Part shown: in pieces, positions 41,399 to 51,215 of the stretch | Position numbering within the stretch: position 1 is the stretch's first letter | How the letters are laid out: every line of letters starts with the position of its first letter | From: Phytophthora sp. 'mugwort' | Taxonomy: Eukaryota > Oomycota > Peronosporomycetes > Peronosporales > Peronosporaceae | Direction: 5' to 3' | Assembly (NCBI GenBank): GCA_033558025.1 | Contig: JAUCEF010000016.1 | Span: forward strand, 1,922,001 to 1,986,000 | Length of the DNA: 64,000 nt | Made by a program: the position numbers and the translations under genes | Notes under the pieces: model-generated | Told to the model about the DNA's origin: nothing | Databases searched by the model: none | Seen by the model: the letters and a program-made list of their open reading frames with translations, nothing else

Positions 41399-41762
41399 CG
41401 TTCCGTTTATGAATGCGCTGCTGTCGTGAGCTGTGACCGCTAGCTACTGTGATCGCTGGTATAAATAAGACTATCCAAGACGAGTGAATCGAGAGTACCA
41501 GCGGGACCTACTACCATTTCAGTTAACGACACGTGCAAGCCCCTCTCAGTGCCTCAGTCTTCTGCTATACTTTGTTACAGCAGCCTACAATGTTTGATAC
41601 TATTAGACGGCAAATCGAAGTGGTTTACCCTGCTTCTGAAATAAGTTGAAGTGTATATCACCGTGTTTTGCGGAACATTTGCATATTTCCTGCCACAAAT
41701 CCATTTACAAACATTACCCAATCCCGCCCCGATTTAGACACACGTGCAGATCCCATTCAACC
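41399..41762. other. Intergenic region upstream of inhibitor-2
   Basis: No gene is seen. A CACGTG palindrome and a TCCCATTCAACC initiator-like stretch lie within 25 bp of the ATG at 41763. Confidence 0.35.
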
Positions 41763-42387
41763 ATGGAGGAGGAGAAGTCCAAGGTGAAGCCCGCGCCCGA
41801 GCACAAAGCGCTCGTGTCTGAACAGAGCCACTCACACCCCGACAGCCACGTGACGTGGGACGAGGAGACCATCGCGCTGCACAATCTAGACCGCGGTACG
41901 CGCATGAAGATCGACGAGCCCAATACGCCCTATCACTACTACGCCGAGAGCGAGGACGTAGGCGGCGTGTCTCCCGCTCGAAGCCTCTCGGGCCGCGAGG
42001 CGCAACCCCCAATTGAGGTAATATTTTGTCATCGCAAAGTAAACATGAGTGAGAAAAGGAACGAAACCCAGGTAATATTTACATATTTTAAATGACGTTT
42101 GTGTTTAGTGGGACGAGCTGCAGTCCAAGCTCCAGGGTGTCAAGGACAGCGGAAGGAAGAGCGATTGGGACACAAGTGACGACGAGAGTTCAAGCTCAAC
42201 CTCGAGAGGCCTGAACTTTGCTGCTCGGGACTCAGAGGGGAAGAAGATTCAAAAGGATCCCAAATTTGTCGAGAAGCGCAAGATGCACTACAACGAGTTC
42301 GAGAGAGTTCGCGCCTGGAAGATGCAGCACGCTGCTGATGACGACGAAGAGGAGGAGGAGGAGAAGCCGGCAGCACAACCTCAGTAA
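41763..42387 (+). CDS. Protein phosphatase 1 inhibitor-2 (IPP-2) homologue
   Basis: Exons 41763-42017 and 42109-42387 flank a 91-bp GT-AG intron (GAG|GTAATA...TTTAG|TGG, phase 0) and give 177 residues. TWDEETIALHNLDRG leads into KIDEPNTPYHYY (residues 49-60), the inhibitor-2 motif whose Thr (here Thr55) is the GSK3 site in animals. Exon 2 has WDELQSKL, and later KMHYNEFERVRAWKM, the helix bearing the HYNE motif that inserts into the PP1 active site. An acidic C-terminus follows. It should bind and restrain the catalytic subunit of PP1. The protein is short and largely disordered, as in the family. Confidence 0.85.
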
Positions 42388-42632
42388 GAACCTGAACCTC
42401 ATTTTTCTTTTTTTTCTTTTTTCTTTGGCGTGAGTAGACAATAGGAAGAACGAGACGTAGGCAACTGGAGCATACGGTGGCATGTTGTGTGGCCAAGGGT
42501 GGGTGATAGATAGATACATATTACTGGAGATTGAGCTGAGCTTGCGTCTCGATTTAGCAATTTGGTCTGCCTTCTGTGTTTATCATACTTCTAGTGTAGA
42601 CTATTTTATGCTGTCGTGTCAATTATTCCAGA

Positions 42633-43454
42633 TTAAAAGTGGCTGCCGAATTTGGTCCGTCCGGACATGGAGCACTTGGGAGCTGTGCGGTACGTGGATT
42701 CAACCTGTTTTCCAACAGAACTTTTGGCTTCGTACGAGTTGGGCCCAGGAACAGAGTCGGCAGTGGGTCGACTGATCTTAGAGCGTGATTCAGTGCCAAA
42801 AGAATAAGCTGCTGCCGACGTGAGCGTGGATACGGCCTGACGACCTACAGCCTCGACAACGACTGCGTACTGACCAGGTCCTACGTCTGCCGTGCTGGAT
42901 GTGCGCAGCGGCTTTCGCTCCACTTTTGGAAAGGATGACATGGGGTTGGTCTTTTGAGTCGAAAGAACAGTGCGTCCAATGGTTGGTGTCGTCTCATATG
43001 CTCCGGGTCCAGGGAATTTCTTCTGTCCTGCAAGCGGGGACCATTTCTTACCAAGTGAGTAGCTAGGGGCTGCTCGCTCGCGTGGATTGACAATGGCCGT
43101 GGTGTAGTCGCCGGGTCCTGGGAATTTGGCGGAAGTCTTGAGATCAGAAGTGGAGCCAAACTTTTCACGCCCGCTGATGGAGCATGCTGGGGCCTGTACC
43201 ATCGTGGATAATACCGGCTTGCCAATCGACGACGGGATTTGATATGCGCCAGGTCCTGGGGACTTGGATCCATTAGTCGTGCGTGGGCGAGTGCCGCTAC
43301 CGAAGACCGTCACTGGTGCGGTTACCTTGCGCGAGTCCACTTGCTCGCCGCAGGAGGATTTGATGTCCATAAATGCTTGGTGCACCGGGCTTCCTGGCCC
43401 CTTTGGCGGCGACTTGCCTGGAGAAGTCTTGGCACGCACAGGTGACGAAGCCAT
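42633..43454 (-). CDS. Sperm-tail PG-rich repeat (SHIPPO/ODF3-like) protein
   Basis: The 273-residue single-exon protein has about five PG-rich repeats: PGPGAYQIPSSIGKPVLST, PGPGDYTTAIV, PGPGAYETTPTIGRTVLST, GPGQYAVVVEAVGRQAVST and PGPNSYEAKSSVGKQVEST. These repeats mark axonemal microtubule-associated proteins of motile flagella. The role fits zoospore flagella of oomycetes. The N-terminus is Ser/Pro/Lys-rich (SPVRAKTSPGKSPPKGPGSP). It is convergent with the inhibitor-2 gene, about 245 bp between stops. The family is clear; the exact paralogue is not. Confidence 0.85.
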   Translation of the reverse strand: MASSPVRAKTSPGKSPPKGPGSPVHQAFMDIKSSCGEQVDSRKVTAPVTVFGSGTRPRTTNGSKSPGPGAYQIPSSIGKPVLSTMVQAPACSISGREKFGSTSDLKTSAKFPGPGDYTTAIVNPRERAAPSYSLGKKWSPLAGQKKFPGPGAYETTPTIGRTVLSTQKTNPMSSFPKVERKPLRTSSTADVGPGQYAVVVEAVGRQAVSTLTSAAAYSFGTESRSKISRPTADSVPGPNSYEAKSSVGKQVESTYRTAPKCSMSGRTKFGSHF

Positions 43455-44546
43455 GGTTGCTCACTTGAGGTCCTGGAGACCGAGACAAGGACTCGTAAAT
43501 GATGGAAAACCGAATTCAAATGACGGCTACGTCTGCCTGCGCTTCTTGTTGTTGTTTCTTACGGAGCAGATCGGAAATTGATGGCAGAACGTGCCAAGTA
43601 TGGACTGTCACCGGTGCGCCGGGGCTGGGGCTGCTTCAAATAGGCTGGACAACCAATAGCGTCGAGGAAATGACAGGAAAGAGGGGGTCAGACCATCAGG
43701 AGGAAGACTGTACTGCCTCAATTCGAGGAGCTTGTTTGGGGGCGTGCTATTCACAGCAACCGAGCTTATCCAGCGCTTCCTTACGTTAGAAAAGGAGGAT
43801 GAGTACTAGAAATAGCCTTAACGTTGTTGACATGGTTGCAGGCGTGCTTGTTGCTTCACAGGGATCGGCGTATGCTGCGAAGCAGCAGACATCGCCTCGG
43901 ACCAAGGTGGCAGAACCACCGAAATGATGCTGAACGCGGTAACCATTCAAGGGAATGATGGTTGTCACACGACGCAAACATGACGCGACCGGGCTGGTAC
44001 CACTTACATGTCCCACCTGCACGCTTGACGCAGCACCAGCAATGCCGACTCTGGGACTAGGAAGCGTTTGCGCTGCTGGACGCGCTATGGCCAGGAACAG
44101 CCGAAGTGATGCGAGCTAGCAGGAGATCTTCATGTTGACGAAGTTGCTTTATTATTCATGTGACGCGCCGCTTGGGGCGGACAACAGTCGTAACGGTTGG
44201 TTAGAATCGTTTCTAAGTAAATAAAATGGAGGTAATTTACGAAATATTTACAATACAATGAAGATAATTCAACTAGTTGTTGTGTTCTTACAAAACCACT
44301 TCAACGCACGCAAATTCAACCACTCCGTAGAAGCAAAGTGGATGAGTTTGTTTTTGCTGATGTATACTCGACTCGCAACCGTTAGTAATCGGAAATATTT
44401 TGCAGCTGTCCAAAGCTGCTGAACTAATACACGTATCGTGTCAGGCTTGGTTTCCTACCAGGATGCTGGCGCCTACAACTGCTGAGCAGAAAAACCCATC
44501 ATGCGCCCACTCGATCAATTTTGCCACATTCCTTCAATTACAATAC
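43455..44546. other. Intergenic region without a supported gene
   Basis: About 1.1 kb between the PG-rich repeat gene and the Harbinger element. A GTCATTTGAATTC stretch on the minus strand near 43518 could be an initiator for the PG-rich repeat gene. No other coding or RNA signal is seen. Confidence 0.4.
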
Positions 44547-44679
44547 ACCAGTGGTTATCACGGTTGGAAACTAAGTAAGTAAAATGTTTCATCGTCCAAT
44601 CAAATCAAACCTTCGAAGGTTGCCAATATTCCCTTCAAAACGAGGAAAGTTTGAAAGGAGGGCCGCAGGCTTGATCTAA

Positions 44680-45643
44680 TTGGCTGTTCACAGAAGTAGT
44701 TGGTTTGATTTTTATTGGAAGAAATATGTGTCCCCACTGGTGGCTGTGTTGCCACCTCACAAGCAAATGAAGTACCATAGCTCCTTTGCCAACATGGGGA
44801 ACAAACGCTGGTCAGAGGCGGAAGAATACGCTCTGATAGATTACATTGGTGTGAACTTCAAGAACTACACGGCTGGTGTTAAAAGCAAGTTCTACTCCAG
44901 CGCTAGCGCCTCTCTCAAGACAAAAACGTCTGCGCAGGTAAGTCCAAGTGCATTGAACTGAAAGGCTCTTACAAGGAGTACAAGGCGAAGCTTAGCCGGT
45001 CTGGGTTTGGAGTGAAGGAAAGTGATCTATCAAGTATTAAAGGTATCGTGTAGTATTGTCAACACTGTAATGGTGCTATTTAAATTGGGTAGAAAGCTAA
45101 CGTTCTGGACTTCTTTCTTTCCCGATGATAGAGTTGTTGGCCAAAAAATGCAAGTACTTCTACCAAATGGACGAGATATTTGGCGCTCAGCATAATATTG
45201 TGCCTCCTGTGATAATGGAACCAGGTCGCACGGAGCTCAGCCTTCAAGGTGGCACCAAACGGTCGTCTTCCGAGGCCGGTTTGAGCAATCCAGATGGATC
45301 CAACAACGCGGCCGTGGAGGGGTCTGATGCTGGCAAAACTGCCGAAAGAAACCCGTCTTCTTCGGGGAACACTACGAAGTCGGACGTCATGCGGAGTCCT
45401 CCGCCCGTGTCAAAAATGCTAGACCGCCTTCGCGAATATCGCGAAAGGGAATCGGCCAAGAGACACAAGACGGATATTGCGCTTCGGGAGAGGGAACTGG
45501 CGCTAAAGCAAGAGCATTTTGCTCTGTACAAGGAAGTGCTGCGTCTTAAGGAGAAGAAGATGGATCAGCAGTTTGAGCTACTAACTCAGCAAATTGCTTT
45601 TCAACACAAACAACTGGAACTTAAACTCGCCAAACCTTCTTAG
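44680..45643 (+). pseudogene. Harbinger Myb/SANT-like DNA-binding ORF with one frameshift
   Basis: The N-terminal part (NKRWSEAEEYALIDYIGVNF) is a Myb/SANT-like start. The frame runs to SAQ at about 44938 and then continues as KSKCIELKGSYKEYKAKL only after a one-base shift. An 89-bp intron (45043-45131, GTATCG...GATAG) leads to ELLAKKCKYFYQMDEIFG. A long C-terminal coiled coil (RERELALKQEHFALYKEVL) closes the protein. In Harbinger elements this protein binds the ends and recruits the nuclease. Apart from the single indel the frame is well kept. The start could also be the Met at about 44767. Confidence 0.65.
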
Positions 45644-45711
45644 AGCCGCTAACACAAACAAAATAAAAAATCTTTCGCAAAAGAAATAAACTGTATTTTC
45701 TTGTGCATGTT

Positions 45712-46972
45712 ACGCGAAACCGTTTCGTTGAAGCACCACCTCCTGGACACACACGCGCAAGTCTTCGCTGCTATCCTCAGTCCAACCTTCATCGTCTTCT
45801 TCCTCGTCCAATGAAGCAGTAGGAGGTTCAATCTCAAATACATCGTCCGACAACGATATGCACACGTTGTGTAAGACAAACAGCGCACGATCTTCTACAT
45901 ACGAGTTGCAAGTCACCGTCGCTCGTAATTCTGTCCGTAAGGCAGCTTAAAACGGGGAATCTTGCCATCATCATGACAATTGCATGCTCCACAATAATAC
46001 GCTGCTTCGCGAGCAAGCAGTTAACGTGCGGTTCCTGGGAATAGAGCTTGATGGCATTTGTAGGGCGTCACAACAAACGGGAAGCTGCTGGTGTACGCAC
46101 TATCTCCAAGAACGTACTCCCCGAGCTTGAACAAATGGCAGGCTCTGTAGCAATACGCGTCAAGCTCATTGATCTAGCATCATGCAGCGAACCTGGGACA
46201 CCAACCTACTGCAATTGTTAGCACTTCTTATTAGCTAACAAACTTGAATCATGTTATACGTTACCCGATAGAAAATAATTCGGCAGCGGTGGTCACAAAA
46301 TACTTGTACCCTACGCAGTAGTCAGACTTGCGAGAATAGTAGCACTCTGCGTTCATTACTGGAGCATACAGCAGCTTAAGCGTGGTCCCATCGACACAAC
46401 CAACGCATGACGGGAACCCCGAAACGCCCTCAAAGTATGCCTGCACATTGGCCTTCTTAGCTGTCGAAGGCCATGCGAGAAATCATCTTCGAGACTCAGA
46501 ATCTTCAATAGCTCTTGCACTATATTTATACACAGAGCCTAAACATTAATAACGTTAGTCAGTTTGTATGATGCAGCAAGAAACAGCTCAGCACGATTAC
46601 CTTCTGTGACGCCAAAATGCTGCGCAACTTGATGGACAGTCAGTGGCTGGAATGAATACAGGAAAACCTCGAGCTGGAGCTGGGGCGGGGCTTGCTCTTG
46701 TTTGCCAAGGGACCGCATGAAGACAGGGTCTCACGGAGTCGCTCGAGCAAGAACGCAAACGTCATTCGTAGGTCGCGCTGTGCTCGCATTGGATCCATCC
46801 TTTTAACTCGCTCTGAATCCCGCTTGCCCGTCTTCTCTACCGACCCGCGCTCCAGGTAGCGGTTGCTGCTTATTGCCTCGTATTGCAGGGCTTCCTCATC
46901 GCCTCCTATTCCGCCCTCTAGCTCGTCGACCACCATTGCAGCCTCAAGCCACTCTAGTACGATAGCGCTCAC
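45712..46972 (-). pseudogene. Harbinger DDE nuclease (HARBI1-like), frameshifted
   Basis: The N-terminal exon (46972-46605) has RMDPMRAQRDLRMTFAFLLE and VHQVAQHFGVTEG. An intron leads to SVYKYSARAIE and, after a shift, LAWPSTAKKANVQAYFEGV. The DDE motifs are VGCVDGTTLK (about 46390), LGEYVLGDSAYTSS in another frame (about 46100) and RIIVEHAIVMMMARFPVL (about 45990). An acidic C-terminal tail ends near 45712. At least three frame changes make it inactive. It is the catalytic partner of the Myb-like ORF in the same element. Confidence 0.65.
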
Positions 46973-47140
46973 TGCGTGTCATGACTGCTGCGATTCGATA
47001 AACGAGTGCCGAACTGGGAAAGAGGTTGCCTGCTGTGTCGCAAAATGCGGGCACTCACGGTTATGACATGAAGGGTTGATTTGATTGGATACTCAAACTT
47101 ACTTACTCCGTTATACTTCCCAGCCGTGATACCCACTACC

Positions 47141-48150
47141 ATTTTAAGTTCAAAGTGGCTAAAAGGAAAGTCAAAACGTCAAAGGTAAAAACAAATCGTT
47201 TCAATGCCTAAAGTCAATTCGAAGAAGACATAAGAAGAAAGCTTGTTCTTATTTGTAGAAACGCGCTGCAAACGCATTTTATACAGTAGCTCTCCATGTT
47301 ACGCCCATTTTAGAAAAAAAGATACTTTGTGCCTGCGATTGGCTCGAAGCCACAGTGCGGCTCGGGTCGTTTGCACCATTACATTTAAAACAGCGCCGAA
47401 AGCTCGAGTTGGGCAGTCCAGTTCTGCTTGTCGGCATTGAGAGCAATTCAAATCACCCAGACCCTGTCTGCAGTCTGAAGTCTCTGGTTGAGAACCTTCT
47501 GCTGCAACAATTTCTGGTCACTCTGCAGCTTGCGTGTACTTTGAGTCTGAACTATATAGTATCCTAACATAATATCGATCGGCCCAGCTAAACAGCTTTG
47601 CTTATTACATGTATTACAGAACCGGCATGCAGCGAGGTCGGCCCACTTCCTAGTCCGGTCCGCCCTTCTGTCTGTGTACTGCGCCACCAATTGTGAGTTC
47701 GTTGCGCCGTTGCACGCCGAGGAAACGCGTTGGGATACGCCCTCGCTGCATTGACGAAGGCAAACCGCAGCTCAGGCCAGTTCGTGCCAGACAGAGCCAA
47801 GACTGCACTCTACACACTGAAGTTTCATTTTTCGTCGGCTGCCTCACCTCGATGAGTGAGTGACTGCGTAGCAAGTAGATCTGGCGTCTCGCTTTCACTT
47901 TTGCCCCCAATCACACCACTAATGCTCCACCACCCGGTCTCAACACTTGCTTGCCCAGGTCATGCACTCCCCAGCAAATTAATCCCGCCCTTTTCGTATT
48001 TCTAAAGCGTTTCTACTCGACTTTTTCTCCTTTTTTATCGCACATGGCTGTGCCCGCCCAATCCCATCGTTGGATCGCCTTGCTCACTTAGGAATCTGCC
48101 TTCAAGCGCTCACATAAGCAAGCAAAGAGCTGTCCACCAGTGATCTCAAG
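47141..48150. other. Intergenic region without a supported gene
   Basis: About 1 kb between the Harbinger element and the iron transporter gene. Short ORFs on both strands show no recognisable domain. Confidence 0.4.
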
Positions 48151-48168
48151 GCCCATTCATTGCAGCTT
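48151..48168 (+). promoter_or_regulatory. Initiator/FPR-like core promoter of the VIT gene
   Basis: GCCCATTCATTGCAGCTT resembles the oomycete Inr-FPR consensus with one extra base. It begins 57 nt before the ATG at 48208. Confidence 0.45.
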
Positions 48169-48207
48169 CCTCCCTCTCCCACTTAACTTCCACACACAAG
48201 CGCCGTC

Positions 48208-49125
48208 ATGAGCTCCAACGGCAGCACATCGAACAGCACCACCGCGGTCTTGAGCAACGGCTCGGCCGGCAAGATCGACTACGGCAGCACGAACTACAGC
48301 CAGGTGATGGTAGACGTCAAGAATGCGTTCGGCCGCGGCGACGCCGAGCAGTCGCGGCTGCTGCACCAACTTAAGATGGAGATGGGCAGCCACACACACG
48401 CCCAGGAGAACCACGTGACGGGCGGTGAGCACATCAAGAGCGCCGTATACGGCGGGTTGGACGGCATCATCACTACTTTCGCTACAGTCACGTCCGTAGC
48501 TGGCTCCGGGCTGCCGCACTCCGTTATCCTCATCATCGGTCTGGCCCATCTGGTGGCCGACGGCCTCAGTATGGGGCTCGGAGACATGCTTAGCTCCCAG
48601 GCTGAGGCCGACCTGTCCAACCACGAGCGCTCCCGGGAGCTCTGGGAGTTCGAAAACTATCCGGAAGGCGAGATCGAGGAGATGGTTGAGCTTTACGAGA
48701 AGAAGGGCATCTCCACGGATGACGCACTGCTCGTGGTGCACACGCTGGCTAAGTACAAGAGTGCGTTCATTGACATCATGATGGTGGAGGAGCTCAACCT
48801 CATGCCCGTGGACGAGGACGACTCCCCGCTTACTGGTGGCATCATTACGTTCGTCTCCTTCATGCTATTTGGCGTTATTCCACTGCTCTCATACCTCGTG
48901 AACTTGATCCCGGGCATCAAGATGAGTCCAGAGACAACACTTTACATGTCGTGCTTCCTCACAGTCATCACGCTCTTCCTGCTGGGCGCCGTCAAGGGAA
49001 AGTTCGTCGGACAGAAGATGTGGAAAGCTGGCGGCTCCATGGCGATCAACGGCACCATTGCGGCTGCATGCGGATGGGTCATCGGCTACTTGCTGCAGCT
49101 CACGGGTATCCAGAACATCGGATAA
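48208..49125 (+). CDS. VIT/CCC1-family vacuolar iron (manganese) transporter
   Basis: The 305-residue single-exon protein shows the VIT1/CCC1 layout: AVYGGLDGIITTFATVTSV at helix 1, then ILIIGLAHLVADGLSMGLGD at helix 2. A cytosolic Glu-rich helical domain (EIEEMVELYEKKGIS) is expected to bind metal. Three more helices follow (GGIITFVSFMLFGVIPLLSY; LYMSCFLTVITLFLLGAV; MAINGTIAAACGWVIGYLL). Family members move Fe2+ or Mn2+ into vacuoles in exchange for protons. The N-terminus is Ser/Asn-rich and polar. The gene is convergent with the IFT144-like gene (255 bp between stops). Confidence 0.9.
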   Translation: MSSNGSTSNSTTAVLSNGSAGKIDYGSTNYSQVMVDVKNAFGRGDAEQSRLLHQLKMEMGSHTHAQENHVTGGEHIKSAVYGGLDGIITTFATVTSVAGSGLPHSVILIIGLAHLVADGLSMGLGDMLSSQAEADLSNHERSRELWEFENYPEGEIEEMVELYEKKGISTDDALLVVHTLAKYKSAFIDIMMVEELNLMPVDEDDSPLTGGIITFVSFMLFGVIPLLSYLVNLIPGIKMSPETTLYMSCFLTVITLFLLGAVKGKFVGQKMWKAGGSMAINGTIAAACGWVIGYLLQLTGIQNIG

Positions 49126-49380
49126 GCTGTGTCAGAGGTTAGTTTCGCATGGCGCCCTCCTCCGTGCGCGTGCTGTATGCGGGGGGACACACAGAAGTGC
49201 TGCATTGCGTCAGATGCAGCCGAATCTGTCAACAGCTCGAGTAGAAGACCGCGAAGTTTGCAGTTGTACACACCGACTTAATATTGGAATGAACGATCAC
49301 TTTTTGCGCTTTACGGTGCTCGTCGCGTACGCTACGGACGGATGAAACTATGATGTTAGTATGGGGTGAACGACGGTGAC

Positions 49381-50974
49381 TCACAATCCCTCTACGAAGC
49401 CGGTCATTGCGCGGATGACATCCATACATGAAACTTTAAACTGCACGCTGATGACAAGCAGTACGGCGATGACCATAAAGCCCATCGTGAAGAGCATCGT
49501 CCAGGGGGCAATGGGTTTCAACACAGCTGCAAAAGGCGAGTCGAAGTCAAACAACGAAGAACGTAGTGCTGAGCTGAGGATCATAAAGTTGTGCAGACAG
49601 CCGTTGTGCGAACTAACGCTCAAAATGCGACCGTCGGGGGTCCACTGCAAATCCTCGAAGGTCAAGGACGGGGCTGGCATTGATCCACTGCTCGAACTGC
49701 TAGGCCCCGAAAGATCCGCGAGCATTGATGAAGACGACGCCGGAGGAGACCCTCCGGTCCCAGACGCAGCAGAATGTAGGACTGTCGGTTCGCTGTCCAA
49801 ATACTCCACTGCGATTTCCTTCCAGTCACTCATGCGAACCACCTTGATGCAGTTGTCTCCGCAGGTTGCCACAGTACCATTCGCCTCGTTGTAGACAATT
49901 TCACGTAGTGAATGCTCGTGGAATTTGGCACAATACTGCTCTTGGCCAATCTCGTTCAGATGTGTGGAAATAATCACAACATAACCCGACGAGAAGCCCG
50001 CAATAATATACCCGTTGCCAAACCATTGATACGACACAATGTTGCCGTATCGCGCCTGGAAAGCTAGCTCCAACGCATTCTCCCTTTCGTTCAGATCATA
50101 CAACAGTATCGTTTTACCACCCATATTTACCGACAGAATCGCGTCTTTATCCTCCGTCTTGCCACCAAACTACAGCAGCACAAAAAAAAATATCAAGCTT
50201 AGAATGAAAGTACAACACCATCATCAACACGAGTCAAGTGGCTATAGCGTACCGTGACGCTCTGTGGCGACGCCTTGATCTTGACTTGGTCAAAAGTACG
50301 TCCGGAAGGCAAACAAATCGTAATCTGCCTGTCCTCGGACCCAAAAGCAAACTTGTCTTCAAGATTCCAGTCGCCGCACAAAATGCGGCGTTTGTGCTTG
50401 CTCGCCACCTGTGTTTTCGTACCCGTCGCGTGGTCGTATATGTAAACTTGTCCCCGGTTGGTACCAATGGCCAGCTTCACACCAGCAACAGCAGCAACAG
50501 GTTAGCACACTAATAACTTACTCTGCCTAATATTTTTTTGTTGCGTACTAGCAATGAGTGCGGCGATTTGGACCACTTGATGAAGCTGATGTCCTTGCAG
50601 GGCAGGTCCACAAGCTGGTGCTGCTGGGTCTTCTTGGTTTCCCACAGCACCAGCGACGCCGAATTGGCCTGCACGATGGCCAGGATGTCTCCGTTTTCGC
50701 TCCACTCCAGCAACGTGCACATACTAATTAAAACAATAATATTGTAATGTATTAGTAAAGTAATATAAAAATCACGACAATATAATTGTAGCATTTCTTT
50801 TAGTCACCTTGGCGATGGCGGCACGATCTGGTCCACGAGTTTCCCGCGTCGGCCGAAGACGTGCGCGACGCGAGACGACCCTGAGGACGCCACGTAGTCG
50901 CCGTGAGGGTCCCACGCGTACTTGACGGGCCCCATGCCGTGGTGGCGCGAGTCGACCGAGAAGATCATCAACAT
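49381..50974 (-). CDS. IFT144 (WDR19)-like N-terminal propeller with a C-terminal membrane segment
   Basis: Exons 50974-50808, 50723-50549, 50474-50253 and 50169-49381 join in phase across GT-AG introns (84, 74 and 83 bp) to 450 residues. The order follows the N-terminal WD40 propeller of WDR19/IFT144: MGPVKYAWDPHGDYVASSG, LLEWSENGDILAIV, LAIGTNRGQVYIYDH, WNLEDKFAFGSEDRQITI, MGGKTILLYDLN, LAFQARYGNIVSYQWFGNGY and ATCGDNCIKV. Full IFT144 is about 1340 residues with TPR repeats. Here the protein diverges after SHNGCLHNF and ends in one hydrophobic helix (WTMLFTMGFMVIAVLLVISV) and a short tail. The reading is complete with a normal stop. It may be a membrane-anchored paralogue; function is unknown. 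Confidence 0.75.
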
Positions 50975-51215
50975 ATTTTACTGGCTTCTTGACAATATAA
51001 GATTTCGTAGTATGTCACTAATAGCTAATTCGATATTATCGGTGGATAGACCAATCAGAAGCGAGCAAGTACGTCAGCAAGTAACGAGGACGAGCTGGAG
51101 CTCCTCAAATAGGCAGATCTCTCAACCAGATTGCTGGATAACACGTTATGTCAGTCGGGAGGTGATCGATCATCAGTCAAACTGACAGTGACATCGATAA
51201 AATCCGCAGTGCAAT

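Larger units (their letters stand above)
44550..47137. mobile_element. PIF/Harbinger-like DNA transposon with inverted repeats
   Basis: The left end starts AGTGGTTATCACGG (44550), and the right end read on the minus strand starts AGTGGGTATCACGG (47137). Further matching blocks are AGTAAGTAA and TCCAATCAAATCAA, giving imperfect terminal inverted repeats of about 65 bp. A candidate 3-bp target duplication, ACC, flanks both sides (44547-44549 and 47138-47140). Inside are a plus-strand Myb/SANT-like ORF and a minus-strand DDE nuclease, tail-to-tail, the two-gene layout of PIF/Harbinger. The element is 2588 bp. The ACC duplication departs from the usual TWA target and is less certain than the repeats. 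Confidence 0.8.

Noticed and set aside
44932..44945. CAG|GTAAGT donor in the Harbinger Myb-like ORF
   Set aside because: The coding sense continues within a few bases in a shifted frame (KSKCIELKG), so a one-base loss explains it better than an intron.
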